Below are positions 4,913 to 9,803 of a stretch of DNA of 9,803 nt, piece by piece. The stretch is from positions 1-9,803 of the forward strand of contig JAGQVC010000031.1 in the NCBI GenBank assembly GCA_020438185.1, given 5' to 3'. This DNA comes from Bacteroidota bacterium (GTDB lineage Bacteria > Bacteroidota > Bacteroidia > M30B66). The translations under genes were made by a program, and so were the position numbers. Every line of letters begins with the position of its first letter. Positions within the stretch are counted from its first letter, which is position 1. The notes beneath the pieces were generated by a model, which had not been told where the DNA came from, made no database searches, and worked only from the letters and a program-made list of their open reading frames with translations.

Positions 4913-6577
4913 TTACAGATTGTGGGTTTTGAGACGTTTTTTGTAGGCTGTATAAACCAGAAAGCTAATGAAAACAAACAGCGCAACCAGGATCAATCTT
5001 GCCATGTTTGTGTAGAAGATTTTATCCTTTAAACCTTCGATTACCAGTACATCGGTTGAAGCGGCAATTTGTTCGTGAATGCCGGCATGCGAAATGGTTT
5101 TGATGATTGATGAATTATCCAGTGTCCATCCGTCACCTGCAACCAATCCGCTAAAAGCGCCCGTCCAGTCGTTGCCAACCGGAGTGAGCAAGGCACCCAG
5201 AAATACGATGATGAGCATGACCGGCGTGATGTATTTAATAATGTACTTGTAGATTCCGGGAACGCGAATATCGCCGCCTTCGTTGATTTCGAGCCAACCT
5301 TTGCCCATGCCAAACACCCAGGCAAACAGGATTGACTCGGCAAGGGCGAACACTACCAGTGATACTGTTCCGGCCCAATAATCATATTCGTCGAATACAC
5401 CCTGATTAAAGAATAAAACCGTTGGCAGACCAAGGATTAAAACGATACCTCCGAACGACCAGGCGCCTTTTTTCTGTGACCATCCGAATTCATCGCGCAT
5501 AAAGCCCATCCAGGGAGTTCCCATGGCCAGCGAGGACGTGATACCTGCAAAAAATAAAAGTCCGAACCACATCACTCCGGCGACAGCCGCCAGCACAGGA
5601 CCCCAGTTATTGAAGAGGTAAGGCATGGTTTGAAAGGCCATTCCAAACCCGGCGTTTTCGATAACCCAGTCAATTCCAAGGTAACCTGCTGCAATGGGAA
5701 TTACGATGGAGCTTCCCAGAACCACTTCCACAAATTCGTTCATAAATCCGGCGGAAGCCGCGTTCAATGCAATGTCGTCCCTTGATTTAACATATGAAGC
5801 GTAACACTGAATGGAGCCCATTCCCAGCGAAAGTGTGAAGAATATCTGACCGGCTGCTGCGAGCCAGACCTTGAAATCCCAAAGTGATTCGAACTGTGGA
5901 GTCCACAAAAAGTTAAGTCCGTCAATGGCACTTACATTCGGATTATCGGGCGTTGCTCCCGAATCGCCTAGTGTAAGGCCTCGGATTGCTAGCAAAACTC
6001 CAAACAAGATAAGCATTGGCATTCCAATTTTTGCTGCCTTCTCAACACCTTTAATTCCTTTCGAAAGGATGAACGTATTGAGGACGATGCAAATCACAAA
6101 AAACAGAACCGCTTCGTATGGAATTCCGGTAGTTGATTTCATCACGTCCACGTAGCGTTCGAAGAACTGAGCCACTTCAATCTGGTTCATATTCCTGAAA
6201 GTGCCTGCAATTGAATGCATTACATACGACATTGTCCAGCTTTCGATAAAGCAGTAATAAGCCGCAACAGCGATATTAGTGAAGATTCCGAAAACCCCGA
6301 AATACTTCCAGAATCGCCTTTTGGGATCGATAGAATTCAGGATAAACGGCGTGCTGTGATGTCCTTTTTTACCACCGAAGCGGCCTGTACTCCACTCAAT
6401 CCACAGGAGCGGAATTCCCATAAGCAGGAAACAAACGATGTATGGAATAATGAATGCGCCTCCGCCATTGTTGATGGCTTGTACCGGAAACCGAAGAAAA
6501 TTACCTAAACCTACTGCGTTTCCGGCCATTGCCAGAATCAATCCTACCCTGGATCCCCAGGCTTCATTTTTTGACAT
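4913..6577 (-). CDS. LeuT-type sodium-dependent amino-acid transporter (NSS/SNF family)
   Basis: This 554-residue integral membrane protein has about 12 hydrophobic segments and is closely LeuT-like from the first helix: GLILAMAGNAVGLGNFLRFP (12-31), with Asn20/Ala21 and Asn26 in sodium and substrate positions and Arg29 as the outer-gate arginine. The unwound TM6 region is GQIFFTLSLGMGS (243-255); Met253 replaces LeuT Phe259 in the substrate pocket, suggesting an altered side-chain preference. TM7 NEFVEVVLG keeps Asn280 (LeuT N286) and Glu284 (LeuT E290), the acid that substitutes for chloride, so chloride-independent transport is predicted. TM8 has AGITSSLAM, with Thr347/Ser348 of the second sodium site. 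The protein is somewhat longer than LeuT because of an extended C-terminal part with a further helix (about 525-545). A small MetS-like gene follows after 3 bases. Substrate is inferred to be a neutral amino acid. There is a candidate promoter at 6597-6625. Confidence 0.93.
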   Translation of the reverse strand: MSKNEAWGSRVGLILAMAGNAVGLGNFLRFPVQAINNGGGAFIIPYIVCFLLMGIPLLWIEWSTGRFGGKKGHHSTPFILNSIDPKRRFWKYFGVFGIFTNIAVAAYYCFIESWTMSYVMHSIAGTFRNMNQIEVAQFFERYVDVMKSTTGIPYEAVLFFVICIVLNTFILSKGIKGVEKAAKIGMPMLILFGVLLAIRGLTLGDSGATPDNPNVSAIDGLNFLWTPQFESLWDFKVWLAAAGQIFFTLSLGMGSIQCYASYVKSRDDIALNAASAGFMNEFVEVVLGSSIVIPIAAGYLGIDWVIENAGFGMAFQTMPYLFNNWGPVLAAVAGVMWFGLLFFAGITSSLAMGTPWMGFMRDEFGWSQKKGAWSFGGIVLILGLPTVLFFNQGVFDEYDYWAGTVSLVVFALAESILFAWVFGMGKGWLEINEGGDIRVPGIYKYIIKYITPVMLIIVFLGALLTPVGNDWTGAFSGLVAGDGWTLDNSSIIKTISHAGIHEQIAASTDVLVIEGLKDKIFYTNMARLILVALFVFISFLVYTAYKKRLKTHNL

Positions 6578-6596
6578 AAGCGGTGTTTGTTCCGGC

Positions 6597-6625
6597 TAAA
6601 TGTACAATTTCTGACGAAATACAAA
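6597..6625 (-). promoter_or_regulatory. candidate promoter of the NSS transporter unit
   Basis: On the minus strand TTTG (6625-6622) precedes TACATTTA (6604-6597) by 17 bases. The -7 box matches TAnnTTTG at 7 of 8 positions. It lies 20 bases ahead of the ATG and 50 bases after the stop of the RmlD-like gene, which suggests that the transporter pair forms its own transcription unit. The spacer is a little shorter than usual. Confidence 0.35.
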
Positions 6626-6671
6626 ATCATCGGCCGGAGGCCTGAAACCAGAAAAACAGCGAAACCGGCTA

Positions 6672-7586
6672 TCAGGAATGCGCAAACTTCTGAAGCTGAG
6701 CTTCGACTATTGACAGTCCTTTTTCGAAGGAATGCGGTTCGTATCCCAGCTCATTCATTGCTTTCGTAAGAATAAAGCCAGTTTTGGGCGGCCGCCTTGC
6801 AGGCTGATTTAAAGTTGAAGAATTAACGGGATTGATTTTATCGGTGCCGTAACCATAAAAGTCAGCCACGCGGCGCACCAGTTCAATGATGCTCATGAAA
6901 TCCTTACCTGAAATATTGTAAATTCCTTTAGCTTGTTTTTGGGCGGCCAGTAAGCAACCTTCGGCCAGATCCTCGGCCAGAGTGGGCATTCGGAATTGAT
7001 CGTCAACAACATTAATAGGGTCGCCTTTTGCCAAAGCATTTTTCGCCCAAAGAACTATGTTTGAGCGACTTGCATGATCAACCACTCCGTAAACCAGCAT
7101 GGTTCGCAGAATTGCCCAGTTTTGAGATTTTTCAATAACAATGCGTTCGGCTTCAGCCTTCGACCAGCCATAATACGAAACCGGGTTCGGGGCTGCGGTT
7201 TCATCGTAGGGTCCATTTTCACCGTCAAACACGAAATCGGTTGAAACGTGTATCAAATGCGCTTTATGCGCATTGCAGGCATCCACAATGTATTCAACTG
7301 CATGCACATTATTGGTGAGGCATCCTTCGCGGTCGCTTTCGCAGGCATCTACGTTGGTCATGGCTGCCGTATGAATAACCACATCGGGTTTTACTTCATT
7401 AAAAACGCTGTTTACGTTGCCGCGGTTGCCAATATCCAGGTCGTGATATTGGTATCCATCCCTGCGAATGAGCCGGTTTTCGCCTCTGGCGGATGCATGA
7501 ATTTCGAAAACACCAAGTTCAAGAGCGCGGTAAATGATTTTCTGACCAAGCAGGCCGTTGCTTCCGGTTACTAGCAGCTTTTTCAT
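6672..7586 (-). CDS. RmlD-like extended SDR (dTDP-4-dehydrorhamnose reductase family)
   Basis: This 304-residue extended short-chain dehydrogenase/reductase has a Rossmann NAD(P)-binding motif TGSNGLLG (7-14) at the N terminus. DLDIGNRG (49-56) and HTAAMTNVDACE (72-83) match the RmlD pattern. The catalytic set appears as Thr116 in HVSTDFVFDG (113-122), and Tyr139 and Lys143 in YYGWSK. The C-terminal region has the family's R-P-x-x-T/S-G-F element (RRPPKTGF). RmlD makes dTDP-L-rhamnose from the 4-keto sugar, but no rmlA, rmlB or rmlC lies nearby, so this is an orphan copy whose true substrate is uncertain; related family members include regulatory or alternative nucleotide-sugar reductases. 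The ATG overlaps the stop codon of the potassium-channel gene as ATGA (7586-7583), so it is expected to be co-expressed with it. No convincing terminator follows; a short GGCC/GGCC hairpin near 6631-6641 lacks a T run. Confidence 0.85.
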   Translation of the reverse strand: MKKLLVTGSNGLLGQKIIYRALELGVFEIHASARGENRLIRRDGYQYHDLDIGNRGNVNSVFNEVKPDVVIHTAAMTNVDACESDREGCLTNNVHAVEYIVDACNAHKAHLIHVSTDFVFDGENGPYDETAAPNPVSYYGWSKAEAERIVIEKSQNWAILRTMLVYGVVDHASRSNIVLWAKNALAKGDPINVVDDQFRMPTLAEDLAEGCLLAAQKQAKGIYNISGKDFMSIIELVRRVADFYGYGTDKINPVNSSTLNQPARRPPKTGFILTKAMNELGYEPHSFEKGLSIVEAQLQKFAHS

Positions 7587-8626
7587 GAATTACAGTAGGT
7601 TTTTTTCAAAAGTGAAATCTGCATATCGGTGCCGAGCACGAATAATTTCATGCTGTTATCCAGTTTAATTTCGGCATCGGGGTTAAGAATAAATTCGCCG
7701 CTATCGCGGCGGATGCCAATAACAGAAACGCCCGTTTTTGCGTGAATTCCCAGCTCCAGAATCGACTTGTCGGCGAATTCCGGCTTCAGATTAAAGTGAA
7801 CGATTTCTTCAAGATGCGCTTCGTTACCTGCCGATTTTGATGAGAGCACATCCAGGAATTCGAGCACATCAGGACGGCTAATCAGCGCTGCCATGTGGGC
7901 ACCACCAATTTTATCGGGCATAATAACATTATCGGCACCTGCTATGTATAATTTTTTATCGCTGCCTTCTTCCGAAGCTCTTGAGATGATGTGGAGTTTC
8001 TGATTTAGATTTCGTGCTGAAAGCACAACAAATAAGTTGCTTGTGTCTTTATCAAGGGTTGATATGAGCGCACGGGCTTCAAAAATCCGCGCTTTTTCCA
8101 AAACACGATCATCGGTTGCGTCACCCTGAATGTATAAGATACCTTCGTCCTGCCGCAGTCGTTCCAGGGTTTCATCCTCCTTTTCGATAACAACAAAGGG
8201 AATTCCCCTGTTTTTAAGTTGTTCACATGCCTGAGAGCCGTTCCGGCCGAAGCCGCAAACGATTACATGGTTTTTTAGATGCGAGATTTCTGTTTTCACT
8301 TTATAACCTGAAAAATAGGAGGCCAGCTGGCCTTCAACAATTGAAGATGTAATTGCAGAAAGTCCGTAGGCAAATGTACCGAAACTGAGCAGGATCAAAG
8401 CGGAAGTAAACAACCTTCCTGCATCCGAAAGCGGGTGAACTTCCATGAATCCAACAGTTCCGATGGTAATCATGGTCATGTAAAAAGCATCCAGAGCCGG
8501 AAACTTTTCAATGAACATGTATCCAACCGTTCCGGTTGCTATAACCAGAATAACCATGAGGGCCGCAAGGCGGATTTGCCTGAAGTCGGGGTGACGTAAA
8601 ACGGAAATTACTCTCAGAGGTCCCAC
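7583..8626 (-). CDS. RCK-domain potassium-channel-like protein (TrkA-N/TrkA-C) with non-canonical filter
   Basis: This 347-residue protein has the MthK layout. TM1 is at about 19-40, a pore helix follows, the filter region TIGTVGFMEVHP is at 54-65, and TM2 is at about 70-97. A RCK/TrkA-N Rossmann domain comes next (HVIVCGFGRNGSQ at 120-132, with the GxGxxG glycines 125, 127 and 130, and acidic Glu148 ending strand 2 in VVIEKE), then a TrkA-C domain at about 270-345 (IVHFNLKPEFADKSILEL...LFVLGTD). RCK domains gate the pore in response to nucleotides or divalent ions. The usual TVGYG/TVGFG signature reads TVGFM here, so Met61 stands at the second filter glycine; potassium selectivity should not be assumed. 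The start is GTG at 8626, overlapping the PspC gene by 13 bases; the next ATG (8557) would remove most of TM1. The RmlD-like gene follows with an ATGA overlap. Confidence 0.9.
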   Translation of the reverse strand: MGPLRVISVLRHPDFRQIRLAALMVILVIATGTVGYMFIEKFPALDAFYMTMITIGTVGFMEVHPLSDAGRLFTSALILLSFGTFAYGLSAITSSIVEGQLASYFSGYKVKTEISHLKNHVIVCGFGRNGSQACEQLKNRGIPFVVIEKEDETLERLRQDEGILYIQGDATDDRVLEKARIFEARALISTLDKDTSNLFVVLSARNLNQKLHIISRASEEGSDKKLYIAGADNVIMPDKIGGAHMAALISRPDVLEFLDVLSSKSAGNEAHLEEIVHFNLKPEFADKSILELGIHAKTGVSVIGIRRDSGEFILNPDAEIKLDNSMKLFVLGTDMQISLLKKTYCNS

Positions 8627-8835
8627 ACGCGCGTTCTGCTGCTCTGTATATATTCTTTAATCTTTAGCACAAACGCCATGTGCAGGTAAACAATCAGCGG
8701 AGAACCCAGCGTGAGGAAGGAAGCATAAATGAAAAACAATCGGATTTGGGCAGATTTCATGTGCAGTTTATCGCCCAGCCAGGTGCAAACTCCAAAAGTT
8801 TGTTTCTCAAAAAAACGAAGAATTGCCTTAATCAT
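8614..8835 (-). CDS. PspC-domain mini-protein
   Basis: This 73-residue protein starts at ATG 8835. It opens MIKAILRFFEKQTFGVCTWLG, then GDKLHMKSAQIRLFFIY and a hydrophobic helix (FFIYASFLTLGSPLIVYLHMAFVLKI), ending in a charged tail. The FGVCTWLGDKL...IRLFFIY pattern is the PspC domain (PF04024 type), a small inner-membrane domain known from phage-shock and envelope-stress systems; single-domain forms of about 70 residues are common in Bacteroidota. An in-frame ATG at 8883 would add 16 residues without family character and would cover the candidate promoter, so 8835 is chosen. Its last 13 bases overlap the channel gene, suggesting that translation is coupled. No pspA or pspB is present, so a phage-shock role is not implied. 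It is probably the first gene of the PspC, channel and reductase operon. Confidence 0.82.
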   Translation of the reverse strand: MIKAILRFFEKQTFGVCTWLGDKLHMKSAQIRLFFIYASFLTLGSPLIVYLHMAFVLKIKEYIQSSRTRVWDL

Positions 8836-8852
8836 TTTTACTTCAATGGCGA

Positions 8853-8884
8853 CTAAGATACAACTTTCATAAAGCTGCATCAAG
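8853..8884 (-). promoter_or_regulatory. candidate promoter of the PspC/channel/reductase operon
   Basis: On the minus strand CTTG (8884-8881) precedes TATCTTAG (8860-8853) by 20 bases; the -7 box matches TAnnTTTG at 7 of 8 positions. Transcription would start about 10-14 bases ahead of ATG 8835, which supports that start codon. It is divergent from the pruA promoter and separated from it by about a dozen bases. Confidence 0.38.
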
Positions 8885-8896
8885 AGTTTCGGTTAC

Positions 8897-8926
8897 ATTG
8901 CTGAAAAAACGGATTGCCTAACTTTG
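8897..8926 (+). promoter_or_regulatory. candidate pruA promoter
   Basis: TAACTTTG (8919-8926) is a full match to the Bacteroidota -7 box TAnnTTTG, and ATTG (8897-8900) lies 18 bases upstream, matching TTTG at three of four positions. The predicted start falls near 8931-8935, giving a very short leader of about 10 bases before ATG 8943. This is the best promoter match in the window. Confidence 0.55.
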
Positions 8927-8942
8927 CCCAAACTATTTTCCC

Positions 8943-9803
8943 ATGATTAAAGGATTTTTCCATATTCCAAAGGCTGTAAATGAGCCTGTTAGAGCATACG
9001 GGCCGAACTCTGCCGAGCGCAGGGATTTGCAGGCCAAATTAGAAGAGATGCAAAAAGAAAAACGCGATATCCCGATGGTAATTAATGGCCGGGACGTGTT
9101 TACAGACGAGAAAATTACCATTCGTCAACCCCATAAACTCAAGCATATTCTCGGGAAATTTTCCCGCGGTAACGCGGAACATGTAAAACAAGCCATACAA
9201 GCTGCCCTGGAAGCAAAAGCCGATTGGGAAGCGATGGCCTGGGAACAGCGTGCTGCCATATTTTTGAAGGCTGCCGATTTAATTGCCGGTCCTTACCGCA
9301 ATGAGCTGAATGCCGCAACCATGTTGGGTCAAAGTAAAAATGCCTATCAGGCAGAAATAGATTCGGCTTGTGAAATTATTGATTTCCTGCGTTTTAATGT
9401 GCAGTACATGACGCAGATTTATTCTCAGCAACCAGAATCGTCTCCGGGCGTTTGGAACCGGCTTGAGCAGCGCCCTCTGGAAGGTTTCGTGTTTGCCTTA
9501 ACTCCGTTTAATTTTACCGCTATCGCGGGAAATTTACCAACATCTGCTGCTATGATGGGCAATGTAGTTGTTTGGAAACCGGCAGATACTCAAATTTACT
9601 CGGCGCATGTACTCATGAAGATTTTCCGCGAAGCTGGGGTGCCCGATGGCGTTATCAACCTGGTTTTCGTAAGCGGACCGGTGGCAGGCGATGTAATTTT
9701 CAATCATCCCGATTTTGCTGGTATCCACTTTACCGGTTCTACAGGCGTGTTCCAGAATATCTGGCAAACCATCGGAAACAACATTCATAAGTACAAAACC
9801 TAC
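8943..9803 (+). CDS. pruA: L-glutamate gamma-semialdehyde dehydrogenase (1-pyrroline-5-carboxylate dehydrogenase), 5' part
   Basis: An open frame from ATG 8943 runs 287 codons to the window end without a stop. It starts MIKGFFHIPKAVNEPVRAYG, typical of the roughly 540-residue single-domain P5C dehydrogenases, so about half the protein is present. Seen here are the NAD-binding half motifs: GFVFALTPFNFTAI (181-194) with Asn190 of the aldehyde dehydrogenase oxyanion site, VVVWKPAD (208-215) with Lys212 that binds the cofactor, VPDGVINLVF (233-242) and the FTGSTG (263-268) turn. The general-base Glu and nucleophilic Cys would lie beyond the right edge. The enzyme oxidises glutamate semialdehyde (from proline or arginine breakdown) to glutamate with NAD. 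No putA or proline dehydrogenase gene is seen in the window. It is transcribed divergently from the PspC operon, behind a good -7 box and without a Shine-Dalgarno. Confidence 0.93.
   Translation, partial: MIKGFFHIPKAVNEPVRAYGPNSAERRDLQAKLEEMQKEKRDIPMVINGRDVFTDEKITIRQPHKLKHILGKFSRGNAEHVKQAIQAALEAKADWEAMAWEQRAAIFLKAADLIAGPYRNELNAATMLGQSKNAYQAEIDSACEIIDFLRFNVQYMTQIYSQQPESSPGVWNRLEQRPLEGFVFALTPFNFTAIAGNLPTSAAMMGNVVVWKPADTQIYSAHVLMKIFREAGVPDGVINLVFVSGPVAGDVIFNHPDFAGIHFTGSTGVFQNIWQTIGNNIHKYKTY

Noticed and set aside
6626..6671. GGCC-TCC-GGCC hairpin after the RmlD-like gene as a terminator
   Set aside because: The stem is only 4 bp with no following T tract on the relevant strand.
8836..8883. Longer PspC form starting at ATG 8883
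   Set aside because: The extra 16 residues lack family similarity and overlap the likely promoter; the family N terminus begins at ATG 8835.
8933..9121. 62-codon minus-strand ORF and similar ORFs at 9534-9790
   Set aside because: They are antisense or out-of-frame shadows of the pruA coding region, which runs open to the window edge with clear aldehyde dehydrogenase motifs.
9150..9170. Inverted repeat CGGGAAA-T-TTTCCCG inside pruA
   Set aside because: It lies in conserved coding sequence with no T run after it; most likely codon-driven chance.

Overview
The window looks like chromosomal DNA of a member of the Bacteroidota, probably a Bacteroidales- or Marinilabiliales-like lineage; I cannot place it to genus. 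The signs are a secreted FG-GAP protein with a C-terminal type IX secretion (T9SS) sorting domain, a YebC of the Bacteroidota N-terminal type (MGRAFEFRRARK...), upstream regions with no recognisable Shine-Dalgarno sequence, several boxes resembling the Bacteroidota sigma consensus (TTTG about 18-20 bases before TAnnTTTG), and a tRNA gene with no encoded CCA. Nothing points to a mobile element, prophage, CRISPR array or defence island. The content is mostly housekeeping, and no stretch over 300 bases lacks a gene.

Left end (1-1101): the first 31 codons of a DUF962/Mpo1-like membrane protein read leftward off the window. A divergent intergenic stretch then leads to tRNA-Pro(GGG), a strong intrinsic terminator that appears to overlap a promoter, and yebC on the + strand. 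yebC ends directly against the stop codon of the convergent T9SS cargo gene, inside a 14-bp perfect palindrome.

Middle (1095-6577, all minus strand, so read right to left): a LeuT-type sodium:amino-acid symporter is followed after 3 bases by a 47-codon single-span protein resembling the MetS small subunit of NSS transporters. After a 70-base gap comes a cluster of a membrane-anchored helix-hairpin-helix protein, apt (ATGA overlap) and a secreted FG-GAP/T9SS protein (2-base gap).

Right end (6672-9803): a minus-strand operon of a PspC-domain mini-protein, an RCK-gated potassium-channel-like protein (13-base overlap, GTG start) and an RmlD-like reductase (ATGA overlap). Divergent from it, and sharing a 107-base promoter region, is the 5' half of pruA (L-glutamate gamma-semialdehyde dehydrogenase), cut by the window end.

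Functionally the window combines translation (tRNA-Pro and YebC), purine salvage (Apt), amino-acid uptake and proline/glutamate catabolism (NSS transporter plus small subunit, PruA), ion homeostasis and envelope functions (channel, PspC) and nucleotide-sugar-type redox chemistry (RmlD-like). I did not find a clearly new multi-gene system. The observations most worth a second look are the channel's selectivity filter, which has Met where the second Gly is expected; the transporter plus micro-subunit pair; and the tRNA-Pro/terminator/promoter/yebC arrangement.
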